A DNA stretch of 48,883 nucleotides from Thermoleophilaceae bacterium (GCA_016929195.1 JAFGJG010000044.1:1-48883); one strand, 5' to 3'; positions 8,205-16,871 are shown, counted from the stretch's first letter. Notes: generated by a model not told the origin, from the sequence alone. Numbers and translations are program-made.

Positions 8205-9077
8205 TTGAGCGCGGCACTCGATCGAATCCTCGTGCTGGGCGGCACCGGGATGCTCGGCCACGAGGTGGTCCGCGGACTGGCAGAGCGCCACGAGGTGCAC
8301 GCGACGGTCCGCGACGAGGAGGCGGCCCGGCGCCACGGCGTGGGCGGCGAGCTGCACACGTTCGACGCCGGCCGGCCAGAGGGGCTCGGCGACCTGCTCG
8401 GGGCCGTCCGCCCGGCGGCCGTCGTGAACTGCATCGGCCTCGTGAAGCAGCTCGAGGAGGCGGCGCGGCCGGCCAGCGCCGTGGCGCTGAACGCGCTCTT
8501 CCCGCATCAGGCCGCCGAGGCCGCGGCCCAGCACGGCGCCCGCTTCGTTCACGTCAGCACCGACTGCGTGTTCGCGGGCGACCTGGCGCCGCCCGGCCGC
8601 TACACGGAGGACGACGCGCCCGACGCGCGCGACCTCTACGGCCTCAGCAAGCTGCTCGGCGAGGTGAGGGCTCCCGGAGCGCTCACGATCAGGACCTCGA
8701 TCATCGGCTGGGAGCTGGAGCGCGCCTCGGGGCTGCTCGAGTGGCTCGCCTCGCAGACCGGCAAGCCGGTGCGCGGGTTCGCCAACGCCTGGTTCTCGGG
8801 TCTCACGACACGCGCGCTCACGGGCGTGATCGAGGCGCTGCTCCGCGATCACCCTAGTCTCGAGGGCCTGTTCCACGTGGCCTCCGAGCCGATCAACAAG
8901 TACGACCTCGTGGTGGCGCTGAACGAGGCGCTCGGGCTCGGCTGCACGGTCGAGCGCTCGGAGGAGCCGCGCATCAACCGCTCGCTCGACCCGGCGCGCT
9001 TCCGCGCGGCCACGGACATCGAGCCGCCCTCATGGGCCGACATGATCGACAGCTACAGGACGGAGCGCGTGGCATGA
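8205..9077 (+). CDS. RmlD-like SDR sugar-nucleotide reductase (WbvR-type, UDP-deoxy-L-hexosamine pathway)
   Basis: This 290-residue extended SDR has the NAD(P) loop GGTGMLGHE at 12-20, the STDCVFAGD block and the catalytic YGLSK at 145-149, typical of RmlD-related 4-keto reductases. It lacks the C-terminal cupin that the WbjC/FnlB/CapF enzymes of the UDP-L-FucNAc pathway carry, and so resembles WbvR, which reduces the 4-keto sugar toward UDP-L-RhaNAc. It overlaps the following 4,6-dehydratase gene by ATGA. The TTG at 8205 is used because later starts would cut into the first beta strand. The pathway assignment rests on family knowledge and on the three-gene context. Confidence 0.7.
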   Translation: MSAALDRILVLGGTGMLGHEVVRGLAERHEVHATVRDEEAARRHGVGGELHTFDAGRPEGLGDLLGAVRPAAVVNCIGLVKQLEEAARPASAVALNALFPHQAAEAAAQHGARFVHVSTDCVFAGDLAPPGRYTEDDAPDARDLYGLSKLLGEVRAPGALTIRTSIIGWELERASGLLEWLASQTGKPVRGFANAWFSGLTTRALTGVIEALLRDHPSLEGLFHVASEPINKYDLVVALNEALGLGCTVERSEEPRINRSLDPARFRAATDIEPPSWADMIDSYRTERVA

Positions 9078-10135
9078 GCGGGGACCTCGAGGGCGCCAAC
9101 GTCCTCATCACCGGCGGCACCGGCTCGCTTGGCCAGACGCTCGTCCGGCGGCTCCTGCTGGGGGACCTCGGCCAGCCCGAGCGGGTGATCGTCTTCTCCC
9201 GCGACGAGGCGAAGCAGTACGCGATGAAGACCACCTGGAAGCACGCGTACGCGGCCACCGACGACATCATCTACAACAACTTCGACGAGGTCATCGAGTT
9301 CTGGATCGGCGACGTCCGCGACCAGAACAGCGTCGAGGCCGCCGTCGTGAACGCGGACGTGGTCTTTCACGCCGCGGCCATGAAGCAGGTCCCCACCTGC
9401 GAGTACTTCCCGGCCGAGGCCACCGCGACGAACGTGCTCGGCGCCGCGAACCTCGCCCGCGCCGTGCGCGGCTCCGACCGGACGCACACGCTGATCGGCG
9501 TCTCGACGGACAAGGCCTGCAAGCCCATCAACGTCATGGGCATGACCAAGGCGCTCCAGGAGCGCATCCTCGTCGAGGCGAACCTGCCGCTCGAGTCGGG
9601 CGGCTGCCGGATGGCGTGCGTGCGCTACGGGAACGTCGTGTCCTCGCGCGGCTCCGTGATCCCGCTGTTCCGCCGCCAGATCGCGAACGGAGGTCCGGTC
9701 ACGATCACGCTGCCCGAGATGACGCGCTTCCTGCTCAGCCTCGACCGCGCCGTGGACACCATCTTCGCGGCCTACCGCGAGGCCCGGCCCGGCGAGATCT
9801 TCGTGCCGCACTGCCCGGCGGCCCGCATCCCGGACATCGCGGCGGCGATGATCGGCGAGCGCGACATCGAGATCGTGGAGACCGGCATCAGGCCCGGCGA
9901 GAAGATCCACGAGATCCTCGTCTCGGAGGAGGAGGCGCCGCGCACCACCGAGCGCGCCGGGCACTACGTGATCGAGTCGGTGCTGCCCGAGCTTCAGCTG
10001 GAGGACGCCCCGCGGCCGCTCAGCGGCGAGTACTCGTCCGCGGACGCGGTCGTGCAGGGACAGGACCTCCTCGACCTCGTCGCGCAGGCCGACTTCGTCG
10101 ATCCCGCCGCCGGAGACGTTCCCGTGGGCACGTGA
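9074..10135 (+). CDS. UDP-GlcNAc 4,6-dehydratase (5-inverting), CapE/WbjB/FnlA-like
   Basis: The 353-residue product has the Rossmann loop GGTGSLG at 14-20, GDVRDQNS, and the active-site segment STDKACKPIN (144-153) followed by MGMTK at 155-159 where ordinary SDRs have YxxxK; a Met at this place is a mark of the CapE/FnlA subgroup. RPGEKIHEIL near the end is also conserved. The enzyme would dehydrate and epimerise UDP-GlcNAc to a 4-keto-6-deoxy-L-sugar in the cytoplasm. It overlaps the reductase gene upstream (ATGA) and the 2-epimerase gene downstream (GTGA), so the three are one translationally coupled operon. Confidence 0.85.
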   Translation: MSGDLEGANVLITGGTGSLGQTLVRRLLLGDLGQPERVIVFSRDEAKQYAMKTTWKHAYAATDDIIYNNFDEVIEFWIGDVRDQNSVEAAVVNADVVFHAAAMKQVPTCEYFPAEATATNVLGAANLARAVRGSDRTHTLIGVSTDKACKPINVMGMTKALQERILVEANLPLESGGCRMACVRYGNVVSSRGSVIPLFRRQIANGGPVTITLPEMTRFLLSLDRAVDTIFAAYREARPGEIFVPHCPAARIPDIAAAMIGERDIEIVETGIRPGEKIHEILVSEEEAPRTTERAGHYVIESVLPELQLEDAPRPLSGEYSSADAVVQGQDLLDLVAQADFVDPAAGDVPVGT

Positions 10136-11217
10136 AGGTCATGACCGTGGTCGGGACGCGGCCGGAGCTGATCCGGCTGAGTCTCGTCTTCGAGCAGCTC
10201 GCCGCCGCGGGCGTGGAGCACCACCTCGTCCACACCGGCCAGAACTACGACCCGCGGCTGTCGGACATCTTCTTCGAGGAGCTCGACCTGCCCGCCCCCG
10301 ACGCCTATCTGGGCATCCAGGAGACGACGGTCGGAGCTCAGATCGGCGCGGTCATCTCGCGCAGCGAGCGGGAGCTGCTCTCGTTCCGCCCCGACGCGCT
10401 CCTGATCCTCGGCGACACGAACAGCGGCCTCTCGGCCGTCGCCGCCGCCCGCAACGAGATCCCGATCTTCCACATGGAGGCGGGCAACCGCTGCTTCGAC
10501 TGGCGCGTGCCCGAGGAGAAGAACCGCAAGCTGATCGACCACATCTCGGACTGGCTCCTGCCGTACACGCCGCGGTCACGCGAGTACCTGCTCGCCGAGG
10601 GCCTCTCGCCGCACAGGATCCTGACCTCGGGGAACCCGATCACGGACATCCTCGAGCGCTTCCGGCCCAGGTGGGAGGAGTCGGACGTGCTGGAGCAGCT
10701 CGACCTCGGGGAGCGCGGCTACGTGCTCGTGACGGCCCACCGGCAGGAGACCGTGGACTTCCCGGAGCGGCTGCGGGTGATCTGCACGGGCCTCGGCATG
10801 GTGGCCGACGAGACCGGCCTGCCGGTGGTCTGGAGCCTCCACCCGCGCACCCGCGGGAAGCTCGACGACGCGGGCGTCGATCTGCACCCCGCGATCCAGG
10901 TCCACGAGCCCTTCGGGTTCCACGACTTCGTCCGGCTCGAGTCGAGCGCGGGCATCGTGATCTCGGACAGCGGGACCGTGCAGGAGGAGTGCAGCCTCAT
11001 GCACGTGCCGACCGTGACCTGCCGCGACACCACCGAGCGGCCCGAGACCGTCGAGTGCGGGTCGAACGTCCTCTGCGGCACGAGCGACCCGCAGCGGATG
11101 CTCGACTGCGTGCGCGTGGCGCTCTCGTTCCCGCCCGAGTGGGAGTCGCCCTACGAGGGCCCGGCCCACCGCGGCGTGGCCGAGAAGGTCGTGAAGTTCA
11201 TCTTCGCGAACGCCTGA
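10132..11217 (+). CDS. UDP-GlcNAc 2-epimerase family enzyme, FnlC/WbjD/WbvD-like
   Basis: This 361-residue GT-B-fold epimerase starts MKVMTVVGTRPELIRLS and contains HMEAGNRCFDWRVPEEKN (114-131) and SDSGTVQEE near 280. The MEAGNRCFD...PEE-NR block is characteristic of the C2-epimerases acting on 6-deoxy-L-HexNAc nucleotides (FnlC, WbjD, CapG, WbvD) rather than of WecB itself. With the two preceding enzymes it would complete synthesis of UDP-L-QuiNAc (if the reductase is WbvR-like) or UDP-L-FucNAc. GTG 10132 overlaps the preceding stop (GTGA); ATG 10141 is a less likely start. Its 3' end overlaps the convergent methyltransferase gene by 20 bases. Confidence 0.85.
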   Translation: MKVMTVVGTRPELIRLSLVFEQLAAAGVEHHLVHTGQNYDPRLSDIFFEELDLPAPDAYLGIQETTVGAQIGAVISRSERELLSFRPDALLILGDTNSGLSAVAAARNEIPIFHMEAGNRCFDWRVPEEKNRKLIDHISDWLLPYTPRSREYLLAEGLSPHRILTSGNPITDILERFRPRWEESDVLEQLDLGERGYVLVTAHRQETVDFPERLRVICTGLGMVADETGLPVVWSLHPRTRGKLDDAGVDLHPAIQVHEPFGFHDFVRLESSAGIVISDSGTVQEECSLMHVPTVTCRDTTERPETVECGSNVLCGTSDPQRMLDCVRVALSFPPEWESPYEGPAHRGVAEKVVKFIFANA

Positions 11218-11986
11218 GGACCATCATCTCCGTCGAGGGGCCCTCGCGGACGGTCGACGCCAGGGCCAGCTCCACCGGGTAGAGCAGCGGGCCGACCACG
11301 CCTCCGAGCGCCGGGCGGCGCGTCAGGGCGCGAGTCGTCAGCCCCCAGGTGGAGCGGAGCACGCGGCTGTCCGAGTCGGCGGGGCCGTTCATCAGGAAGA
11401 AGACCGGCCGGCGCTCGACGACCTCGAGGCCCTGCGCGCGCACCAGCCCCTCGATCGTGGCGAGCGTCCGGCTGACCTGGCGCTCAGAGCGCAGCGGCTC
11501 GCCGTGCACGAAGTTCTCGGTGAGCACCAGCAGGCCGCCCGGCCGCAGCATCGCGGCGAGGTTGGCGATCGCCCGCTCGTACTTCGCGTCGTCCGTGATG
11601 TGGAAGAGCACGTCCATGGCGGAGATCGCGTCGAAGTCGCGGCCGTCCACGCGCGCGCCGGGCTCGCTCAGGTCGAGCCGGTGGAAGTCGAGCGCCGGGA
11701 AGCGCTCGCCCAGGCGGCCGACGGCCGTCTCCGTCAGGTCCGAGCCCGTGACCGATCCGGCGCCCAGCTCGAGCCAGCGCTCGACGTAGAAGCCGGTGCC
11801 GGAGCCCACGTCGAGCACGTCGGGCGCGCGGCCCTCCACGAGCGGGCGCAGCCGGCTGAGGAAGAGGCGGCGGCGGACCCGGTACATCCAGCGGTTGAAG
11901 GGTTCGCCGAGGCCCTGCCAGCCCACCCCGTCGAGCGAGTAGGCATCGCTCAGGCGGCCCTCCCAGTAGGTGCGCTCCTCGGACAC
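11198..11986 (-). CDS. Class I SAM-dependent methyltransferase
   Basis: The 262-residue protein carries motif I VLDVGSGTGFYVERW at 57-71, an acidic post-I residue (TGSDLTE), DAISAMDVLFHI and a LRPGGLLVLTENF strand, all standard for Rossmann methyltransferases; the C-terminal 70 residues are not assignable. The frame is open far upstream, but homology begins at the GTG at 11986, which is preceded by a textbook leaderless signal. Substrate is unknown; it sits between two glycan-enzyme operons. The coding end runs 20 bases into the convergent 2-epimerase gene. Confidence 0.8.
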   Translation of the reverse strand: MSEERTYWEGRLSDAYSLDGVGWQGLGEPFNRWMYRVRRRLFLSRLRPLVEGRAPDVLDVGSGTGFYVERWLELGAGSVTGSDLTETAVGRLGERFPALDFHRLDLSEPGARVDGRDFDAISAMDVLFHITDDAKYERAIANLAAMLRPGGLLVLTENFVHGEPLRSERQVSRTLATIEGLVRAQGLEVVERRPVFFLMNGPADSDSRVLRSTWGLTTRALTRRPALGGVVGPLLYPVELALASTVREGPSTEMMVLRRSRR

Positions 11987-11993
11987 GGCGGCG

Positions 11994-11999
11994 ATTCTA
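11994..11999 (-). promoter_or_regulatory. Leaderless promoter TAGAAT-N7-GTG for the methyltransferase gene
   Basis: TAGAAT on the minus strand, five of six matches to TATAAT, is followed by seven bases and GTG 11986 with no Shine-Dalgarno. This is the closest match to a consensus -10 in the window. Confidence 0.6.
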
Positions 12000-12025
12000 G
12001 GTGTGCCCCTGGGACACTGCGGGCC

Positions 12026-13141
12026 ATGCAGAACGCGGTCCGGGGCCGGGCGGTCCTCATGCTCCCGACCTGGTATCCGGGCCCCGGCGACCCGGTTGCC
12101 GGGGTGTTCGTGCGCGACCAGGCGCTCGCGATCGCCGCTCACAACGACGTGACGGTGCTGGTTCTGGAGGCCACGACGCCGTCCCGGGGGCGGAGCGAGG
12201 TGACGGTCGCGGACGACCACGGGCTGCGCACGGTGCGGGTGCGTGCCGCGCACGGCCCGCTGCGGAAGCTGTGGCTCACGCTGGCGCTGGCGCGTGGGCT
12301 GCGCGTGGCCGGCCGGCCGGACCTGGTCCACGGCCATGTCTTCCGGGTGGGGGCGGTGGCCGCCGTGCTCGGGCGGCTGATGCGGGTCCCGGTCGTGGTG
12401 AGCGAGCACCACTCGCTCTTCCCGCGCCGGCTCGCGACTCGCACCGACCTGCTGCTGGCACGGATCGCCTTTCGCGGCGCGCACGTGGTCGCGCCGGTGT
12501 CGGAGAGCCTGCGCGAGGCGATCGAGGCATACGGGATCCACGCGCGCTTCCGGGTGGTGCCGAACCCGGTTGACACTGAGCTCTTCCACCCCGGCCCGCG
12601 CGCGCCCGGCGACGAGCCCGTGCTGCTCTACGTCGGGCGCATGGCTCCGGTCAAGGGCGTGCCGCGGCTGCTCGAGGCCGCCGCCGAGCTCGCCCGCCGC
12701 GGGCGCCGGTTCCGGCTGGTCCTCGTGGGCGACGGACCCGAGCGCGCCCATCACGAGGCGCTCGCCGCGCGGCTCTCGCTGCCCGCCGAGTTCGCCGGAT
12801 CGCTGGAGCGCGCGGAGGTGGCCGCCCGGATGCGCGCCGCCGACCTGCTGGTGCTGGCCAGCGACTGGGAGACGCTCTCCTCGGTGCTGCTCGAGGCGCA
12901 GGCGAGCGGCCTGCCGGCCGTGGCGCCGCGTGTGGGCGGTATCCCCGAGGCCCTGCCCGAGGCCGCGGGCGTGCTCGTGGCGCCCGCCGACGTGGCGGCG
13001 CTCGCACGCGGGATCGAGGAGGCGCTCGGCCGGGACTTCGACCGCGAGGCGATCGCGCGCGCGGTGCGCGAGCGCTTCGGCGCGGAGGCCGTCGCGGCGC
13101 GCTGGGACGAGGTCTATGCCGAGGCGGAGCGGGTCGCGTGA
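12026..13141 (+). CDS. GT4 glycosyltransferase
   Basis: This 371-residue GT-B enzyme starts MQNAVRGRAVLMLPTWYPG, with the PGDPVAGVFVRDQA loop common to GT4 N-domains. The C-domain has LLYVGRMAPVKGV, LVGDGPERAH and the E-x7-E signature in WETLSSVLLEAQASG. It is the first gene of a three-gene operon of glycosyltransferases (GTGA then ATGA overlaps). ATG 12026 lies seven bases after GACACT, a near match to TANNNT, and only 39 bases from the divergent methyltransferase gene. It should act in the cytoplasm on the lipid-linked glycan; donor unknown. Confidence 0.87.
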   Translation: MQNAVRGRAVLMLPTWYPGPGDPVAGVFVRDQALAIAAHNDVTVLVLEATTPSRGRSEVTVADDHGLRTVRVRAAHGPLRKLWLTLALARGLRVAGRPDLVHGHVFRVGAVAAVLGRLMRVPVVVSEHHSLFPRRLATRTDLLLARIAFRGAHVVAPVSESLREAIEAYGIHARFRVVPNPVDTELFHPGPRAPGDEPVLLYVGRMAPVKGVPRLLEAAAELARRGRRFRLVLVGDGPERAHHEALAARLSLPAEFAGSLERAEVAARMRAADLLVLASDWETLSSVLLEAQASGLPAVAPRVGGIPEALPEAAGVLVAPADVAALARGIEEALGRDFDREAIARAVRERFGAEAVAARWDEVYAEAERVA

Positions 13142-14274
13142 GCCGAGTGCTCGTCATCTCGTTCTCGGACCTCGGCCGCGACGCGCGCGTGGATCGCCAG
13201 ATCGGCTTCCTGCTCGAGCGCCACGAGGTGGTGGCGGCCGGTCTCGCGCCGTCGCGGCACGCCGTCGACTTCGTGGACCTCGCCCTGCCACCCGCCACGG
13301 GGCTGCGCCGGCGCACGAACCAGGCCCTGCTGGCGGCGCGCCTCGCCGCGCGGCGCCGCGCCGGCGCCTACTGGGGCGTGCCCCTGCACTCCACGGCCGC
13401 TACGCGCCTGGGCGACACGCGCGCGGACCTCGTGCTCGTGAACGACGTGGAGGCGCTGCCGCTCGGCATGCGGGTGGCGGGCGGGGCGCCGGTGCTGTTC
13501 GACGCCCACGAGTGGGCGATCGCCCAGTACGAGCACATCGCGTGGTGGCGTCTCCTCGGGAGGCCGCAGGCGGACGCCCTGCTCCGCGCCCACCTGCCGC
13601 ACGTGGCGGGGATGATGACCGTCGCGCCCGGGATCGCCGAGCTGTACGAGCGCCGCTACGGGGTGCGCTGCGCCGTCGTGACGAACGCCGCGCCGTGGGC
13701 CGACCTGGAGCCGTCGCCCGTCGGCCATCCGATCCGGCTGCTCCACCACGGCGCCGCCAACCCGGTGCGCAGGCTCGAGCTGATGATCGAGGCGGCCGGC
13801 CGCGTGGGCGCCGGCGTGACGCTCGACCTCGCCCTGCTCCGCAACGACCCCGCCTACCTCGCGAAGCTCGAGGCGCTCGCCGCCGCAGCGCCGAACGTCA
13901 GGGTGCTCGAGCCGATCGCGCTCCCGGAGCTCGTCACCGCGGCCAACGCGTACGACGCCGGGATCGTCTTCTTCCCCCCGCTCACCGCGAACCTGGAGCA
14001 CGCCCTGCCCAACAAGTTCTTCGACCTGATCCAGGCGCGCGTGGCGATCGTGACCGGGCCGTCGCCGGAGATGGCCGGCATCGTGCGCGAGTTCGACGCC
14101 GGCGTCGTGGCCGACGGCTTCACGGTCGACGCGCTCGTCGCGGCGCTGCGGCAGCTCACCCCCGAGCGCATCGCGGCGATGAAGGCGGGCGCGGGCCGCG
14201 CCGCGGCGGTCCACAACGCCGAGCGGAACCGGGACACGCTGCTCGGCCTGGCCGAGGAGGCGCTGGCGCGATGA
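13138..14274 (+). CDS. GT4-like glycosyltransferase
   Basis: The 378-residue product has SRVLVISFSDLGRDARVDRQI at its N-terminus, a GT-B opening seen in GT4-like enzymes of actinobacterial polysaccharide loci, FDAHEW in mid N-domain, and a C-domain donor site ALPNKFFDLIQARVAIVTGPS. The classic E-x7-E is degenerate. It is bracketed by 4-base overlaps (GTGA at 13138, ATGA at 14271) with two other GT4 genes, so these three probably add consecutive sugars to one repeat unit. Function beyond that is inferred. Confidence 0.78.
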   Translation: MSRVLVISFSDLGRDARVDRQIGFLLERHEVVAAGLAPSRHAVDFVDLALPPATGLRRRTNQALLAARLAARRRAGAYWGVPLHSTAATRLGDTRADLVLVNDVEALPLGMRVAGGAPVLFDAHEWAIAQYEHIAWWRLLGRPQADALLRAHLPHVAGMMTVAPGIAELYERRYGVRCAVVTNAAPWADLEPSPVGHPIRLLHHGAANPVRRLELMIEAAGRVGAGVTLDLALLRNDPAYLAKLEALAAAAPNVRVLEPIALPELVTAANAYDAGIVFFPPLTANLEHALPNKFFDLIQARVAIVTGPSPEMAGIVREFDAGVVADGFTVDALVAALRQLTPERIAAMKAGAGRAAAVHNAERNRDTLLGLAEEALAR

Positions 14275-15533
14275 CGACGCAGAGCTTCCTCGTGATCGTG
14301 CACCCCTACCCGCCCACGCCGTCGTCGGGCGCCCACCGCTGGGGAGCGATCGTGAAGTACCTGCGCCGAGCCGGGCACGACGTGCGGGTGGTCACGAGCG
14401 GCGCCTTCGGAGCGCTCGACCCCGAGCAGGAGCGCGGCGTGACCCGGACCGCGGACCTGATGGCCTCGGCGCGGCTGCGCCGTCTCGCCGGGATCGCGCC
14501 GCTGGCGGCGCCGGACGGCAGGGCCGGACCCGGCGCCGGCGCGGACCCGGAGCTGCCCGCCGTCCTGACCCGCGTGCTCGTGCCGGATGCCTTCCTCGCC
14601 AGCTGGGCGCCGATGGCGCTCCGGGCCGCCTGGCGCTCCCTGCGCGAGCGCCCCGCCGACTGCGTGATCACGAGCTCCCCGAACGAATCCACCCACCTGG
14701 TCGGGCTGGCGCTCCGGCGCAGGCTGGGCCACGCCTGGATCGCAGACCTGCGCGACGGCTGGACCTTCGAGCGCTTCCTGCCCGAGTTCCCGACGGCCGC
14801 CCAGCGGTCGCTCAACCGCGCCCTCGAGCGGCGCGCGCTCACCGGCGCGGACGCCGTGATGGCCGCGACCGAGCCGATCGCGGCCGACCTGCGGGGGCGG
14901 CTCGGAATCGACGTGGCGCACGTTCCGAACGCGTGGGACCCGGACCTGGACGCGGGCATCGCCCCGCCGGAACCGCACGACGGGGCCGGCGTGGAGCTCG
15001 TGCACACCGGCAAGCTCAGCGGCGGCTGGGGACGCGACCCGCGGCCGCTGCTGCACGGCCTGCGCCGCGTGCTGGACGAGCAGCCCGGGCGGCTGCGGCT
15101 GAAGCTGGCCGGCCGGCTCGACGAGGAGGACGCACGGCTGATCGCCGAGGCGGGCCTCGGCGACGCGGTCGAGCACGTGGGCCAGCTCGGGCGCGCCGAG
15201 GCGGTCCGCCTTCAGAGGGGCGCCGGCGTCCTCCTGCTCGTCACCTCGCGCCACTCGGGCGAGGCCACCGGCAAGCTGTTCGAGTACCTCTCCTCCGGGC
15301 GCCCGATCCTGGCGGTCGGCGGCATGAACGAGGCGGCGCGGATCGTGACCGAGACCGGCACCGGGGTGGCGGTGGACTCGCGCGACGAGGAGGCGGTCGC
15401 GGCGGCGCTGCGGACGGCCGCGTCCGGACGGCTTCCCTACGCCCCCCGCGGCCTCGAGCGCTACCGCTACCCGTGGCCGGCCGAGCGTGTGAGCGAGCTT
15501 GCGGAGGTCGCTGCGGCCCGGCGCGGGCGCTAG
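14271..15533 (+). CDS. GT4-like glycosyltransferase
   Basis: This 420-residue GT-B protein begins MTTQSFLVIVHPYPPTPSSG, with ADLRDGWTFERF in the N-domain and GEATGKLFEYLSSGRPILAVG in the C-domain, a common donor-site variant of GT4 enzymes. The ATG overlaps the previous gene (ATGA). Its stop codon TAG (15531-15533) is also the first three bases of the TAGCTT hexamer that precedes the lhgO gene. The same frame is open for 1.7 kb upstream, but that is a high-GC artefact because the upstream genes lie in other frames. Confidence 0.78.
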   Translation: MTTQSFLVIVHPYPPTPSSGAHRWGAIVKYLRRAGHDVRVVTSGAFGALDPEQERGVTRTADLMASARLRRLAGIAPLAAPDGRAGPGAGADPELPAVLTRVLVPDAFLASWAPMALRAAWRSLRERPADCVITSSPNESTHLVGLALRRRLGHAWIADLRDGWTFERFLPEFPTAAQRSLNRALERRALTGADAVMAATEPIAADLRGRLGIDVAHVPNAWDPDLDAGIAPPEPHDGAGVELVHTGKLSGGWGRDPRPLLHGLRRVLDEQPGRLRLKLAGRLDEEDARLIAEAGLGDAVEHVGQLGRAEAVRLQRGAGVLLLVTSRHSGEATGKLFEYLSSGRPILAVGGMNEAARIVTETGTGVAVDSRDEEAVAAALRTAASGRLPYAPRGLERYRYPWPAERVSELAEVAAARRGR

Positions 15534-15536
15534 CTT
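15531..15536 (+). promoter_or_regulatory. Leaderless promoter TAGCTT-N7-GTG for lhgO, built on a stop codon
   Basis: TAGCTT begins with the stop codon of the GT4 gene and is followed by seven bases and GTG 15544. A GGAGG sequence is present in the spacer but is only two bases from the GTG, too close to serve as a Shine-Dalgarno. Confidence 0.5.
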
Positions 15537-15543
15537 GGAGGCG

Positions 15544-16734
15544 GTGACCGGCCAGGCCAACGCGCCCGCCGAGTGCGACCTGGCGGTCGTCGGCGGCGGC
15601 ATCCTCGGGCTCGCCGTCGCCCGTGAGCTGAAGACCCGCCACCCCGGGCTCAGCACCGTCGTGCTCGAGGCCGCGGACCGCGTGGGCACCGGCCAGACCG
15701 GCAGCAACAGCGGCGTGATCCACGCCGGGATCTACTACGCCCCGGGGTCGCTGAAGGCGCGGATGTGCGTGGCGGGCGCCGGCGCGATGTACGAGCTGTG
15801 CGAGCGGCGCGGCATTCCATACGACCGCTGCGGCAAGCTGATCGTGGCCCGCGACGAGAGCGAGATCCCGGCGCTCGACGAGCTCGAGCGGCGCGGGCGC
15901 GAGAACCAGGTGCCGGGGCTGCGGCGCCTCGGCCCTGACGAGATCGCGGAGGTCGAGCCGCACTGCGTGGGCGCATCCGCCCTCCACTCGCCCGCCACGG
16001 GGATCGTGGACTTCGCGGAGGTGGCGCGGGCGCTCGCGGAGGACCTCGGCGAGCAGGAAGTGCCGGTGATGACCGGGGCTGGGGTGGACGGAATCGCCGA
16101 TTCAGGCGGCCGTTTGAGGCTCAGCCACGCCAAGGGCGAGACGCGCACGCGCTTCGCGGTCTTCGCGGCGGGCGCCGCCGCCGACCGGCTCGCGCTCCTG
16201 GCGGGCGCTCCCGCGGACCCGCGGATCATCCCCTTCCGCGGGAGCTACCTGAAGCTGAGCCCCGAGCGCCGGCAGCTCGTGCGCGGGATGATCTACCCGG
16301 TGCCCGACCCGTCGCTGCCGTTCCTGGGCGTGCACCTGACCCGGCACATCGACGGCGAGGTCTCGCTCGGCCCAACCGCCCTGCTGGCGCCGCGCGGCGC
16401 GCTGGCCCGCACCGCCGCCTGGCCCGGCACGTGGAGGATGGCGCTGCGCTGGTGGCGGACCGGCCTGACCGAGATGCATCACGCGCTGAGCCGCCGCTCG
16501 CTGGCGAAGGAGGCCGCCGAGTACGTGCCGGAGCTCGAGCCCGGCGACTTCGAGCCCTACTTCTCGGGCGTCCGCGCTCAGGCGCTCGGCCGCGACGGCT
16601 CGCTCGTGGACGACTTCGTCGTGTCCGAGACCGAGCGCGCGATCCACGTCCGCAACGCGCCCTCCCCCGCGGCCACCTCGTCGCTCGCCCTGGCCGGCCT
16701 GATCGCCGACCGCGCCGAGCCGGGCCTCACCTAG
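15544..16734 (+). CDS. lhgO: L-2-hydroxyglutarate oxidase LhgO
   Basis: The 396-residue flavoprotein matches LhgO/YgaF: DAO-type FAD fold with GGGILGLAVARELK at 17-30, GTGQTGSNSGVIHAGIYY at 48-65 and RCGKLIVA. It oxidises L-2-hydroxyglutarate to 2-oxoglutarate, passing electrons to the membrane quinone pool, and is a metabolite-repair or lysine-catabolism enzyme. The GTG start is supported by the TAGCTT-N7 signal and by the N-terminal homology. It has no evident tie to the surrounding polysaccharide genes and has its own promoter, so it may simply be an embedded housekeeping gene. The gene downstream is convergent. Confidence 0.9.
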   Translation: MTGQANAPAECDLAVVGGGILGLAVARELKTRHPGLSTVVLEAADRVGTGQTGSNSGVIHAGIYYAPGSLKARMCVAGAGAMYELCERRGIPYDRCGKLIVARDESEIPALDELERRGRENQVPGLRRLGPDEIAEVEPHCVGASALHSPATGIVDFAEVARALAEDLGEQEVPVMTGAGVDGIADSGGRLRLSHAKGETRTRFAVFAAGAAADRLALLAGAPADPRIIPFRGSYLKLSPERRQLVRGMIYPVPDPSLPFLGVHLTRHIDGEVSLGPTALLAPRGALARTAAWPGTWRMALRWWRTGLTEMHHALSRRSLAKEAAEYVPELEPGDFEPYFSGVRAQALGRDGSLVDDFVVSETERAIHVRNAPSPAATSSLALAGLIADRAEPGLT

Positions 16735-16857
16735 CCGTAACTCACGTCACTGGGCCGTAACGGTCGCCAAGGGGGCTTCGTCACCTGTGCACCCTATGGA
16801 TGCAGAAGTGACCGAACCCCCCGGCCGAGCGTCCCGAGGGCAGGCCGACCGTTACGG
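16734..16857. repeat. Three CCGTAAC repeats, two of them CCGT-N-ACGG dyads
   Basis: GCCGTAAC occurs at 16734-16741 and 16754-16761 (20 bases apart), and its complement GTTACGG at 16851-16857. Two copies sit in 9-base dyads, CCGTAACGG (16755-16763) and CCGTTACGG (16849-16857), and the longer arms CCGTAACGGTCG / CGACCGTTACGG form a 12-base inverted repeat across 79 bases. The region lies between two convergent genes, so a promoter operator is not expected here. Confidence 0.6.
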
Positions 16858-16871
16858 GAGAGCTCTCCCGT
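16854..16871. repeat. 18-base perfect palindrome
   Basis: ACGGGAGAGCTCTCCCGT is its own reverse complement with no loop. It lies in the 170-base gap between the convergent lhgO and oxidoreductase genes. It could fold as a transcript hairpin with a forced small loop or bind a dimeric protein; there is no following T-run. Confidence 0.6.

Noticed and set aside
8205-9077. Reading the reductase as a bifunctional FnlB/CapF enzyme
   Set aside because: The protein ends after the SDR domain at 290 residues; the roughly 100-residue C-terminal cupin of FnlB/CapF is missing.
12570-14270. Continuous open frame of nearly 1000 codons leading into the GT4 gene at 14271
   Set aside because: It is out of phase with two well-supported, overlapping GT4 genes and its translation is Arg/Ala/Pro-rich low complexity. 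High G+C removes stops from shadow frames.
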